Assembly: GCA_050186725.1 (NCBI GenBank)
Contig: JBFWYG010000026.1
Location: 1-54,141 of the forward strand
From: JADJYF01 sp050186725
GTDB lineage: Bacteria > Pseudomonadota > Gammaproteobacteria > Ga0077536
DNA: 54,141 nt
Direction: 5' to 3'
The notes below the pieces were generated by a model. It made no database searches and was not told the DNA's origin. It saw only the letters and a program-made list of their open reading frames with translations. Positions 33,870 through 42,255 of this stretch are shown here, in pieces (the stretch's first letter is position 1; the number at the start of each line of letters is the position of its first letter). The position numbers were made by a program, and so were the translations under genes.

Positions 33870-34958
33870 TCAGCCCAGCGCGCGCGTCAGCGCGGCGATG
33901 AACAGCGCGTTTTCACGCTCGGTGCCGACCGTCACGCGCAGGCAATCGGCCAGCGAGGCGTGGGCGCCACCAACGTTCTTGACGAGGATGCCCTGCTCGC
34001 GCAGCGACTCGAACACGACGTTGCCGCGTCCGGCGGGCACGCGGAACAGGATGAAGTTGGTCGCGCTCGGCCACACCCGGATGCCCGGCAGGTCGGCGAG
34101 CGCGGCGGCCAGGTCGGAGCGCGTCTCGACGATGCGCGCGATCTGCCGCTCGAACTCGCCGAGATGCTCGAACGCGAAGCACGCGCCGACCTGGGTCAGC
34201 GTGTTGATGTTGTAGGGCATGCGCAGCCGCTCGAACAGTTCCACCCACGCCGGCTGCGCGAACAGCGCGCCGAGCCGCAGACCCGCCAGCCCGATCTTGG
34301 ACAGCGTGTGCATCACCACCAGGTTCTCATGATCGGCAATCTCGCCGACGCGGGTCGGACCGGAGAAGCGGTAATAGGCTTCGTCGAGCACCACTACGCC
34401 GGGCGCGGCCCGGCAGATCTCCGCCACGCCCGCGGCTTCCAGCCGGTTGGCGGTGGGGTTGTTCGGGCTGGCGAGAAAGATCACCGCCGGCTGGTGCGCC
34501 TCGATGGCCGCCAGCAGCGCCGGCAGGTCGAGGGAGAAGTCGTCGGGACTGAGCGGCACACCGATGAAATCCAGTCCCAGCGACTGCGCGGCGATGCGAT
34601 AAACCGCGAAGCTCGGCTCGGGGCTCATGACCTTCACGTCCGGCTGGCCGGCGACCGCCAGGCACAGCAGGTGGATGAGTTCGTCCGAGCCGTTGCCGAG
34701 CACCAGCCCGACCTCGGGCCCGAGTCCCAGGCTGCCGTGCCAGGCGGCCTTGAGCGCACGCGAGTGCGGGTCCGGGTAGCGGTTCAGATCGGTACGGGCC
34801 AGGGTCTCGGTCCAGGTTTCGCGGAGCGTCGCCGGCAGCGGATAGGGATTCTCCATCGCATCCAGCTTGATGAGCCCGCTCGCGTCGGCCACGTGATAGG
34901 GCGTGAGATCCCGCACCCAGGGCGCGACGAAACGCGCGATACGCGACTCGATGCTCAT
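33870..34958 (-). CDS. hisC: Histidinol-phosphate aminotransferase
   Basis: A 362-residue class I/II PLP aminotransferase. LDAMENPYPLP at the start, LGNGSDELIHLL, FLASPNNPTANRL, VVLDEAYYRFSG and the PLP lysine in HTLSKIGLAGLRLG are all present. It converts imidazole-acetol phosphate to histidinol phosphate. ATG at 34958 overlaps hisD as ATGA. This is the last gene of murA-hisG-hisD-hisC, the order seen in Pseudomonas. Confidence 0.96.
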   Translation of the reverse strand: MSIESRIARFVAPWVRDLTPYHVADASGLIKLDAMENPYPLPATLRETWTETLARTDLNRYPDPHSRALKAAWHGSLGLGPEVGLVLGNGSDELIHLLCLAVAGQPDVKVMSPEPSFAVYRIAAQSLGLDFIGVPLSPDDFSLDLPALLAAIEAHQPAVIFLASPNNPTANRLEAAGVAEICRAAPGVVVLDEAYYRFSGPTRVGEIADHENLVVMHTLSKIGLAGLRLGALFAQPAWVELFERLRMPYNINTLTQVGACFAFEHLGEFERQIARIVETRSDLAAALADLPGIRVWPSATNFILFRVPAGRGNVVFESLREQGILVKNVGGAHASLADCLRVTVGTERENALFIAALTRALG

Positions 34959-36259
34959 GGCTTCGGCACGCGGAACTCGGCGGAGCGCGCGTGGGCCACC
35001 AGGCCCTCGCCGCGCGCCAGCGTGCCGGCCACGCGGCCGAGCACGGCGGCACCGTCGGCCGAGCATTCGATGATCGAGGAACGCTTCTGGAAATCGTAGA
35101 CCCCGAGCGGCGAGGAGAAGCGCGCGCTGCCGGCGGTGGGCAGCACGTGGTTCGGCCCGGCGCAGTAATCGCCGAGCGCCTCGGCGGTGTAGCGCCCGAG
35201 GAAGATGGCGCCCGCGTGGCGAATGTCCGGCAGCCAGCGGCGCGGCTCGGCCACGGACAGTTCCAGGTGCTCGGGCGCGATGCGATTCGCGAGCGCGATG
35301 GCCTGCGGCATGTCGCGCACCTTGACCAGCGCGCCGCGGCGGCTGAGCGCCTGGCGGATGATGGCGGCGCGCGGCATGTCCGGCAGGAGCCGCGCGATGC
35401 TGGCCGCGACCGCGTCGAGACAAGCCTGGTCGGGCGAGAGCAGGATCGACTGCGCCTGCTCGTCGTGTTCGGCCTGCGAGAAGAGATCCATCGCTATCCA
35501 GTCGGGATCGGTGGCGCCGTCGCACACGACGAGGATCTCGGACGGACCGGCGATCATGTCGATGCCGACCCGGCCGAACACCATGGACTTGGCGGTGGCG
35601 ACGTAGATGTTGCCGGGGCCGACTATCTTGTCGACCGCCGGCACCGTCTGTGTGCCGTAGGCCAGCGCGGCGATGGCCTGCGCGCCGCCGATGGTGAACA
35701 GCCGATCGACGCCGGCGATGGCCGCCGCCGCGAGCACCACGGGCTCGAGCGCGTCGTCCGGCGCCGGCACCACCATCACCACTTCGGCGACGCCGGCGAC
35801 CTTGGCCGGAATGGCGTTCATCAGCACCGAGGACGGATAGGCGGCCTTGCCGCCCGGCACGTAGATGCCAACCCGGTCCAGCGGCCGCACCTGCTGGCCG
35901 AGCACGGTGCCGTCGGCCTCGCGGTAGTCCCAGGACTCGACCTTCTGGCGCTCGTGGTAGGCGCGGACCCGCGCGGCGGCGGCGGCGAGCGCCGCGCCGA
36001 GTTCGTCGGGAATGCCGCGCGCATGCGTCGCGAAATCGCGCAGTTCGAGTTCACGCGCGTCGGCGACCTGGCGGCGATCGAAGCGGTTGGTGTACTCGAC
36101 CAGCGCCGCGTCACCGTGCCGGCGCACGTCGGCCAGGATGCCGCGCACGGCCTCCACCACCTCGGGCCGCGTGTCATCGTCCCAGGCCAGCAGCGCCGCG
36201 AGTTCGGCGTCGAAACCGGGCGCCTCGGCGTTCAAGCGGCGAATGAGGTCAGTCGCCAT
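34955..36259 (-). CDS. hisD: Histidinol dehydrogenase
   Basis: A 434-residue zinc enzyme carrying out the last two oxidations to histidine. Signature segments are YVPGGKAAYPSSVLMNAIPAKVAGV (about residues 132-156), KIVGPGNIYVATAK, DMIAGPSEILVVCD and the metal-binding FSQAEHDEQAQSILLS. Its 5' end overlaps hisG by 11 bases. Confidence 0.97.
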   Translation of the reverse strand: MATDLIRRLNAEAPGFDAELAALLAWDDDTRPEVVEAVRGILADVRRHGDAALVEYTNRFDRRQVADARELELRDFATHARGIPDELGAALAAAAARVRAYHERQKVESWDYREADGTVLGQQVRPLDRVGIYVPGGKAAYPSSVLMNAIPAKVAGVAEVVMVVPAPDDALEPVVLAAAAIAGVDRLFTIGGAQAIAALAYGTQTVPAVDKIVGPGNIYVATAKSMVFGRVGIDMIAGPSEILVVCDGATDPDWIAMDLFSQAEHDEQAQSILLSPDQACLDAVAASIARLLPDMPRAAIIRQALSRRGALVKVRDMPQAIALANRIAPEHLELSVAEPRRWLPDIRHAGAIFLGRYTAEALGDYCAGPNHVLPTAGSARFSSPLGVYDFQKRSSIIECSADGAAVLGRVAGTLARGEGLVAHARSAEFRVPKP

Positions 36260-36908
36260 CGATCACCACCTTGCGCAGCGCCGCGATGATGGCGCTGACC
36301 CGCTTGTGCTTGGTCTTCATCGCCGCCTTGTTCACGATCAGCCGCGAGCTGATCTCGCAGATGGTCTCGAACTCCACCAGGCCGTTGGCCTTCAACGTGT
36401 TGCCCGTGTCGACCAGGTCGACGATGCGGTCCGCGAGCCCGACCAGCGGCGCGAGTTCCATCGAGCCATAGAGCTTGATGACCTCGGCCTGCACGCCCTG
36501 CCGCGCGAAATGCTCGCGCGCGACCTTCGAATACTTGGTCGCGACCCGCGTGCGCCCGCCGCTCGCGGCGTGCTGCGGCAGGCCGGCGACCGCGAGCCGG
36601 CAGCGGGCGATGCCGAGATCGAGCGGCTCGTAGTAGTCGCTGCCCTCGTACTCCATCAGCACGTCCTTGCCGGCGATACCGAGGTCGGCCGCGCCGTACT
36701 CGACATACGTCGGCACGTCGGTGGCGCGGATCACCAGCAGCCGCACGCCGGGCATGGTGGTGTCGAGCACGAGCTTGCGCGACTTGTCCGGATCCTCGGT
36801 GGCGGTGATGCCGACCCGCGCGAGCAGCGGCAGGGCCTGTTCCAGGATGCGGCCCTTGGAGACGGCGAGCATGAGCTCGTCGGGATTGGCGTTGAAGGCG
36901 GTGCTCAT
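36249..36908 (-). CDS. hisG: ATP phosphoribosyltransferase catalytic subunit, short form
   Basis: A 219-residue HisG, first enzyme of histidine synthesis. LMLAVSKGRILEQALPLL, DLGIAGKDVLMEY and the PRPP loop DLVDTGNTLKANGL are present. The length and the lack of a C-terminal ACT-like domain make it the short form, which in characterised cases needs the HisZ regulatory subunit; no hisZ lies in this window. It is separated from murA by 167 bases holding a palindromic repeat pair. Confidence 0.95.
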   Translation of the reverse strand: MSTAFNANPDELMLAVSKGRILEQALPLLARVGITATEDPDKSRKLVLDTTMPGVRLLVIRATDVPTYVEYGAADLGIAGKDVLMEYEGSDYYEPLDLGIARCRLAVAGLPQHAASGGRTRVATKYSKVAREHFARQGVQAEVIKLYGSMELAPLVGLADRIVDLVDTGNTLKANGLVEFETICEISSRLIVNKAAMKTKHKRVSAIIAALRKVVIDGD

Positions 36909-36939
36909 GAGGTCGGCCTATCGCGCTGCGCTTGGGATT

Positions 36940-37045
36940 GTGAGTTGGACTGCAGGTCGGACTGTAGGTCGGACTTCAGTCCGACATTACCTTCCAGAAC
37001 GCTTGGCGCTGGCAAATTCGAATGTCGGACTGAAGTCCGACCTAC
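36940..37045. repeat. REP-like palindrome pair in inverted orientation (BIME-like)
   Basis: Two 25-base units, GTAGGTCGGACTTCAGTCCG... at 36964-36988 and its exact reverse complement at 37021-37045, face each other across 32 bases. Each unit contains a perfect eight-pair palindrome (GTCGGACT-TC-AGTCCGAC). Half-units of the type GGTCGGACTG lie just outside (36944-36963), and GGTCCGACCTG lies after the second unit. The pair lies between murA and hisG, probably within one transcript. A third copy is at 42197-42221. Confidence 0.85.
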
Positions 37046-37075
37046 ACAACCCGCGGTCCGACCTGCTTCCTGCCC

Positions 37076-38335
37076 TCAGCTCGGCACCCGTTTGATCTGC
37101 GCGCCCAGGTTGGACAGCTTTTCTTCGATGGTCTCGTAGCCGCGGTCGATGTGGTAGATGCGGTCGACCTCGGTGGCGCCGCGCGCCACCAGCCCGGCCA
37201 GCACCAGGCTCGCCGAGGCGCGCAGATCCGTCGCCATCAAGGGCGCGCTGGTCAGCTGCTTCACGCCGGTGGTGATGGCGGTGTTGCCCTCGAGCTTCAC
37301 CTGCGCGCCCATGCGCTGCAATTCCAGCACGTGCATGAAACGGTTCTCGAACACCGACTCGGTGATGGTGCCGGTACCGCTCGCGATGCAGTTCATGGCG
37401 GTGAACTGCGCCTGCATGTCGGTGGGGAATCCCGGGTAGGGCGAAGTATGGATGTTGACCGCGCGCAGTTCGCTGTCCTGCATGTCGAGGACGATCCAGT
37501 CCTCGCCCACCTCCATGCGCACGCCGGCCTCGTTCAGCTTGGCGAGCACCGCTTCGAGCAGCTGCGGACGGGTGTTCTTCAGCTTCACGCGCCCGCCGGT
37601 CATGGCCGCCGCCACCAGGTAGGTGCCGGTCTCGATGCGGTCGGGCAGGATGTCGTAGCTCGTGCCGCCCAGCGATTCCACGCCTTCGATACGAATGGTG
37701 TCGGTGCCGGCGCCCTCGATCTTCGCGCCCATCTTCACCAGACAGTGAGCGAGATCGACCACCTCGGGTTCACGCGCGGCGTTGCGAATGACCGTCACGC
37801 CCTTGGCGAGCGTCGCGGCCATCATGAGATTCTCGGTGCCGGTCACGGTGACGATGTCGAGCACCATGTCCACGCCCTTGAGCCGCTTGGCCTTGGCGCG
37901 GATGTAGCCGCCTTCGACGGTGAGCTCGGCGCCCATCATGGTCAGGCCCTGCAGGTGCAGATTGACCGGCCGCGAACCGATGGCGCAACCGCCGGGCAGG
38001 GACACGTCCGCCGCGCCGAACCGCGCGAGCAGCGGCCCGAGTACCAGGATTGACGCGCGCATGGTGCGCACCAGCTCGTAGGGCGCGAAGAATTCCTTGA
38101 TGGTGCTGGTATCGACCTCGATGTGCATGCGCTCGTCGACGGTCAGCGAGCAGCCCATGCGGCCGAGCAGTTCCATGGTGGTGGTGATGTCGTGCAGGTG
38201 CGGCACGTTGCCGACCACCATCGGCCCTTCGGCCAGCAAGGTCGCCGCGAGTATCGGCAACGCGGCGTTCTTCGCGCCGGAGATACGGATCTCCCCGGCG
38301 AGCGGGATGCCACCTTGAATGATGAGCTTGTCCAT
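37076..38335 (-). CDS. murA: UDP-N-acetylglucosamine 1-carboxyvinyltransferase
   Basis: A 419-residue enolpyruvyl transferase, the first committed step of peptidoglycan synthesis, of the same length as E. coli MurA. ISGAKNAALPILAATLLAEG near residue 19 contains the conserved Lys-Asn pair. The active-site loop reads LPGGCAIGSRPVNLHLQG, keeping the cysteine (PGGCAIG) attacked by fosfomycin. GFPTDMQAQFTA and the C-terminal HIDRGYETIEEKL are typical. It follows ibaG after 15 bases. Confidence 0.98.
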   Translation of the reverse strand: MDKLIIQGGIPLAGEIRISGAKNAALPILAATLLAEGPMVVGNVPHLHDITTTMELLGRMGCSLTVDERMHIEVDTSTIKEFFAPYELVRTMRASILVLGPLLARFGAADVSLPGGCAIGSRPVNLHLQGLTMMGAELTVEGGYIRAKAKRLKGVDMVLDIVTVTGTENLMMAATLAKGVTVIRNAAREPEVVDLAHCLVKMGAKIEGAGTDTIRIEGVESLGGTSYDILPDRIETGTYLVAAAMTGGRVKLKNTRPQLLEAVLAKLNEAGVRMEVGEDWIVLDMQDSELRAVNIHTSPYPGFPTDMQAQFTAMNCIASGTGTITESVFENRFMHVLELQRMGAQVKLEGNTAITTGVKQLTSAPLMATDLRASASLVLAGLVARGATEVDRIYHIDRGYETIEEKLSNLGAQIKRVPS

Positions 38336-38350
38336 CGCGAGCGACGCCTG

Positions 38351-38602
38351 TCAGAGCGTCTGGAACTTGCGCGCCTTTTCCCAGGCGTCCTTGGTGTAGG
38401 TCTGGATGGACAGCGCGTGGATCGCGCCTTCCATGGCGTTGCCGAGCGTGGCGTAGACCATGCGGTGCTGCTTGATCATCGGCACGCCGGCGAAGCTGTC
38501 GGACACCACCCGCGCGACGAAGTGCTGGCCGTCGCCATCGACGTGGACTTCCGCGCCGGGCATGCCGGCTTCAATCATCTGGCGGATCTCGTTGGGCGTC
38601 AT
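38351..38602 (-). CDS. ibaG: BolA-family protein IbaG (YrbA)
   Basis: An 83-residue BolA-like protein with the class II KH-like fold: AEVHVDGDGQHFVARVVSDSFAG, then the helix VPMIKQHRMVYATLG whose His is a likely [2Fe-2S] ligand shared with a monothiol glutaredoxin, and the C-terminal MEGAIHALSIQTYT. IbaG is tied to acid resistance and iron handling. It sits between mlaC and murA as in E. coli and Pseudomonas, except that mlaB is missing. Confidence 0.94.
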   Translation of the reverse strand: MTPNEIRQMIEAGMPGAEVHVDGDGQHFVARVVSDSFAGVPMIKQHRMVYATLGNAMEGAIHALSIQTYTKDAWEKARKFQTL

Positions 38603-38621
38603 GACCGTGCTGCTCGCCCGC

Positions 38622-39239
38622 TCACTGCGCCTGGGACGCGTACTGCTGGTTCTTGGCCTCGAGATTCTTGATCAGGGCCGGCAGTCCGTCGTTCTTGATC
38701 GCCGCCGCGAACGACGCGCGATAGGTCTTGATCAGGCTGACACCGTCCACCGAGACGTCGAACACCTTCCAGTCGCCGGCCTTGTCGTGCAGACGGTAGA
38801 GCACCGGCAGCACGTCGGCGCCTTCCTGGTTGATCTCCTGGCGCACCGCCGCGGTGTGCGGCTGGGTCGGCTGCTCGATGTCCGGGTAGGTGATGGTCTG
38901 GTCGGAGAATTCCAGCAGCGCGGTGGCATAGGTGCGGACCAGCAGCTTGCGGAACTGCTCCTGGAAGGCGCCGCGGGTCGCGCCATCCGCACCGCCCCAG
39001 CTGTCGCCCAGCACCCACTGCGACATGATGTCGAAATCGAAGTGCGGGAAGATGAGTTCGGCCACCAGGTTGTACATCTTGCCGGGATCGGCGCGCAGCG
39101 CTTCCTTGTCGGTCTTGACCCGGGCCAGCACCTGGTCGGTGGTGCTACGCACGACCTCGACCGCCGCTTCGCCGGCACAGGCCAGCGCGCTCATCGCGAG
39201 CAGCAGGGAGGCGATCGAAACTCGAAGGAAACGCTTCAT
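38622..39239 (-). CDS. mlaC: Phospholipid-binding periplasmic protein MlaC
   Basis: A 205-residue protein with a Sec signal peptide (MKRFLRVSIASLLLAMSALACA) and the MlaC/Ttg2 fold: YNLVAELIFPHFDFDIMSQWVLG, GAFQEQFRKLLVRTYATALLEF and DVSVDGVSLIKTYRASFAAAI. It carries phospholipids between the outer-membrane MlaA complex and inner-membrane MlaFEDB. The ATG is preceded by GAGGA nine bases upstream. The usual partners mlaF, mlaE and mlaD are not upstream, where gloA is found, and mlaB is not downstream. Confidence 0.94.
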   Translation of the reverse strand: MKRFLRVSIASLLLAMSALACAGEAAVEVVRSTTDQVLARVKTDKEALRADPGKMYNLVAELIFPHFDFDIMSQWVLGDSWGGADGATRGAFQEQFRKLLVRTYATALLEFSDQTITYPDIEQPTQPHTAAVRQEINQEGADVLPVLYRLHDKAGDWKVFDVSVDGVSLIKTYRASFAAAIKNDGLPALIKNLEAKNQQYASQAQ

Positions 39240-39365
39240 GCCATTGGTCCTCAGTACCAGCAGGTGAATGGTCGCCGTGTGGACGCGCGACGCCGGGTGG
39301 GCGTGGTGAAAACCGCGCGGGGAACTCGCGAGCCGCGCGACGCGCGGGCCCGCGGTCGGGTCGCT

Positions 39366-39374
39366 AATGTAGCA
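39366..39374 (-). promoter_or_regulatory. Candidate extended -10 promoter for mlaC-ibaG-murA-his
   Basis: On the minus strand TGCTACATT gives a TGn extension and a -10 of TACATT (four of six). It lies about 125 bases before mlaC and 35 bases after gloA's stop. No good -35 is visible. Confidence 0.35.
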
Positions 39375-39407
39375 CAAGCGCCCGTCGCCGGGACGCGCGC
39401 GCAGGCC

Positions 39408-39794
39408 TCAGCCGTGATCCTCGACCAGCTCGATCTTGTAGCCGTCCGGGTCCTCGACGAAGGCGATGACGCGCGTGCCGCCCTTCATCGGCCCCGCCTC
39501 GCGCACGACTCGGCCGCCGCGCGCCTTGATCTCGTTGCACGCGGCGTAGACGTCCGGCACGCCGAGCGCGACGTGGCCGTAGGCGGTGCCGAGTTCGTAG
39601 GCCTTGGTGTCCCAGTTGTGGGTCAGTTCCAGCACCGTGTTGCTGCTCTCGTCGCCGTAGCCGACGAAGGCCAGGGTGAAGCGCCCCTCGGGAAAATCGG
39701 CGCGACGCAGGAGCCGCATGCCCAGCACCTCGCGGTAGAAGCTGAGCGAGGCCTCGAGATCGGTGACGCGGAGCATGGTGTGCAGCATGCGCAT
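39408..39794 (-). CDS. gloA: Lactoylglutathione lyase (glyoxalase I)
   Basis: A 128-residue single-chain glyoxalase I. All four metal ligands are at the same positions as in the E. coli nickel enzyme: His5, Glu56, His74 and Glu122. The short length without extra loops suggests the Ni/Co type. It isomerises the hemithioacetal of methylglyoxal and glutathione. It follows purT by 28 bases. Confidence 0.95.
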   Translation of the reverse strand: MRMLHTMLRVTDLEASLSFYREVLGMRLLRRADFPEGRFTLAFVGYGDESSNTVLELTHNWDTKAYELGTAYGHVALGVPDVYAACNEIKARGGRVVREAGPMKGGTRVIAFVEDPDGYKIELVEDHG

Positions 39795-39822
39795 GGGAAC
39801 GGTCTCCTCGCGCTGAGCGCGG

Positions 39823-41010
39823 TCAGTGGATGTCGATGGTGACGATGGCGGCCGCGGCCCGCGCCTTGGCGCGGGCCTCGTGCACGTCGGCGCCGCGCGC
39901 CAGCGCGACCGCCAGGCGGCGCTTGCCCGCGACCTCCGGTTTGCCGAACACGCGCAGGTCCGTGCCGGGCGCGGCCAGCGCCTCGGCGACGCCGCGGTAA
40001 CGGATGTCGCGGCCGTGGCCCTCGCCGAGGATCGCGCAGCTGGCCGACGGGCCGTGAAGCTCGATGGCTGGCAACGCCACCCCGAGCACCGCGCGCACGT
40101 GCAGCGCGAACTGCGACCAGGGCTGGGAAATCATGGTCACCATGCCGGTGTCGTGAGGGCGTGGCGACACTTCGCTGAACCACACCTGCTCGCCCTTCAC
40201 GAACAGCTCCACGCCGAACAGCCCGTGACCGCCGAGGGCCTCGGTGACTCGCCGCGCGATGTCCTCGGCGCGGGCCAGCGCCGCGTCCGCCATCGGCTGG
40301 GGCTGCCAGGATTCGCGGTAGTCGCCGTCGACCTGCAGGTGGCCGATGGGCGCGCAGAACGCGGTGCCGCCGGCATGGCGCACGGTCAGCAGGGTGATCT
40401 CGTAGTCGAAGTCGATGAAGCCCTCGACGATCACCCGCTCGCGCGCGGCGCGCCCGCCTGCGATGGCGTAGCGCCAGGCCTCGGCCGCCTGGGCCGGATC
40501 GCGCACCGTGATCTGGCCCTTGCCGGACGAGCTCATCACCGGCTTGACGATGCACGGCGTGCCGATCGCGGCGACCGCCGCCACGCATTCGGCCTCGCTG
40601 CCGGCAAACCGGTAGGGCGAGGTCGGCACGCCCAGGGTCTCGCCGGCGAGGCGACGGATGCCCTCGCGATCCATGGTGAGGCGCGCGGCGTTGGCGGTCG
40701 GCACCACGCGAAAGCCGTCGCGCTCGAGCGCCACCAGCTGCTCGGTCGCAATGGCCTCGACCTCGGGCAGGATGAAGTCCGGTTTCTCCGCGCGGATCAC
40801 CGTGTCCAGCGCGCCGACGTCGAGCATGTCGATGACGTGCGCGCGGTGGGCGACCTGCATGGCCGGGGCGTTGGCGTAGCGATCGACCGCGATAACCTCG
40901 AGCCCCAGCCGCATGGCCTCCAGCGCGACTTCCTTGCCAAGTTCACCGGCGCCGAGCAGCAACAGGCGGGTGGCATGGGCGGACAGCGGCGTTCCGAGGA
41001 CGAGGCTCAT
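39823..41010 (-). CDS. purT: Phosphoribosylglycinamide formyltransferase 2 (formate-dependent)
   Basis: A 395-residue ATP-grasp enzyme that uses formate and ATP to make formyl-GAR, an alternative to folate-dependent PurN. LLLLGAGELGKEVALEAMRLG near residue 14, VKPVMSSSGKGQI and FGVELFVKGEQVWFSEVSPRPHDTGMVT are clear PurT signatures. A short gap of 15 bases separates it from pdxB upstream. Confidence 0.96.
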   Translation of the reverse strand: MSLVLGTPLSAHATRLLLLGAGELGKEVALEAMRLGLEVIAVDRYANAPAMQVAHRAHVIDMLDVGALDTVIRAEKPDFILPEVEAIATEQLVALERDGFRVVPTANAARLTMDREGIRRLAGETLGVPTSPYRFAGSEAECVAAVAAIGTPCIVKPVMSSSGKGQITVRDPAQAAEAWRYAIAGGRAARERVIVEGFIDFDYEITLLTVRHAGGTAFCAPIGHLQVDGDYRESWQPQPMADAALARAEDIARRVTEALGGHGLFGVELFVKGEQVWFSEVSPRPHDTGMVTMISQPWSQFALHVRAVLGVALPAIELHGPSASCAILGEGHGRDIRYRGVAEALAAPGTDLRVFGKPEVAGKRRLAVALARGADVHEARAKARAAAAIVTIDIH

Positions 41011-41025
41011 GGTGTCGATTCTGGA

Positions 41026-42165
41026 TCAGGGCGTGGGACGGTCGACGCAGGTGAAGCCCAGCGCCGCGAGTTCGGCGACAGTATCGGGGCCGAGCCCGGT
41101 GCATGCAACGGCGTGGGCGGCGAACTCGCGGCGCAGCGCGTAGCGGCGGCGAATCTCGTCGAAATGGGCGCCGCGCGCGGCGCCGGGCAGCGCGGGCAAC
41201 GCGCGCATGCGCACGTCGTGGGCCGCGAGCGGATGCAGGATGGCGAGCAACGCGCCGACGCCGCCGACCCGCGGCACGGACGCGACCCGCGCGACGGGTG
41301 GCAGGCGCACTGGCGCATCCGCCGCGGGCAGTCCGCGCCAGGCGCGGAACGCCTGCCACAAGAGGCGCGTCGCGGCGAGTCGCGCCTCGAAGGAATGACC
41401 GGCGAGGTGCGGCGTCGCGAGCCACGAGCGCGCGAGGAGTTCGAGGTCGACCACCGGCTCGCCTGCCCAGCAGTCGAGCGCCGCGACCAGCGCGCGCGGC
41501 CCGGTGAGCCGGGTGCTCAGTGCGCTCTCGTCCAGCACGCCGCCGCGCGCGGCGTTGATCACGAGCGTGCCGGGCGCGAGCGCGTCGAGGGCGGTGGCAT
41601 CCAGCAGGTTCAGCGTGGGCCACGCGCCGTCGGTCACCAGCGGCACGTGCAGGCTCACCACCTCGCAGGCCAGCGCCGCCGCGAGCGGCGCGCTGGTCCA
41701 GCCCGGCTCGCGGGCGGCGCGCGGCGGGTCGTGGTCGACGTGCGCGATGCCGAGCGCGTCGAGCAGCGCGGCCAGGCGGCCGCCCACGTGCCCGCAGCCG
41801 ATGATGCCGACCTTGAGCGCGCGCGGCGCGCAGCCGCGGCGCGCGGCGTGCAGGTGGAGCAAGGTCACGACGTGTTCGGCGACCGGACGCGCATTGCAGC
41901 CCGCGGCGTCGCTGAAGTGGATGCCGGCCGCGACGAGCGCGGCGGTGTCGACGTGGTCGATGCCGGCGGTGGCGGTGCCGACGAAGCGCAGCCGGCTGCC
42001 GGCGACGAGCGCGGCGTCGACCCGCGTGACCGAGCGCACCAGCAGCACCTCGGCGTCGCCCAGGGTCGCGCGGTCGAGCGCGCGGCCTTCGAAACGCCGC
42101 AGCTCGCCCAACTCGCCGAAGTGTTCGGCGAGCGCCGGGATCTGGCTGTCGGCGAGGATCTGCAC
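41026..42165 (-). CDS. pdxB: Erythronate-4-phosphate dehydrogenase
   Basis: A 379-residue D-2-hydroxyacid dehydrogenase of the PdxB branch, second step of DXP-dependent pyridoxal phosphate synthesis. Signatures are ATAGIDHVDTAAL, the nucleotide loop VGIIGCGHVGGRLAALL, VINAARGGVLDE and TPHLAGHSFEARL, plus the C-terminal PdxB dimerisation region (about residues 290-375). Translation starts at GTG. The C-terminal domain is poorer in conservation than the catalytic part. Confidence 0.92.
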   Translation of the reverse strand: MQILADSQIPALAEHFGELGELRRFEGRALDRATLGDAEVLLVRSVTRVDAALVAGSRLRFVGTATAGIDHVDTAALVAAGIHFSDAAGCNARPVAEHVVTLLHLHAARRGCAPRALKVGIIGCGHVGGRLAALLDALGIAHVDHDPPRAAREPGWTSAPLAAALACEVVSLHVPLVTDGAWPTLNLLDATALDALAPGTLVINAARGGVLDESALSTRLTGPRALVAALDCWAGEPVVDLELLARSWLATPHLAGHSFEARLAATRLLWQAFRAWRGLPAADAPVRLPPVARVASVPRVGGVGALLAILHPLAAHDVRMRALPALPGAARGAHFDEIRRRYALRREFAAHAVACTGLGPDTVAELAALGFTCVDRPTP

Positions 42166-42196
42166 GCTGGCAGGCGGTCGGACCGTGGGTCGGACT

Positions 42197-42221
42197 GTAG
42201 GTCGGACTTCAGTCCGACATT
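42197..42221 (+). repeat. Third copy of the palindromic REP-like unit
   Basis: The 25-base unit here is identical to that at 36964-36988, including the perfect GTCGGACT-TC-AGTCCGAC palindrome. The preceding bases (GGTCGGACCGTGGGTCGGACT) again carry half-units. It lies in the 90-base gap between secF and pdxB, 35 bases after the secF stop on the minus strand, where a hairpin could act as 3' stabiliser or terminator. Confidence 0.85.
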
Positions 42222-42255
42222 CCCGCCCGATGCCCGACCCGCAGCTCGCGCCTCC

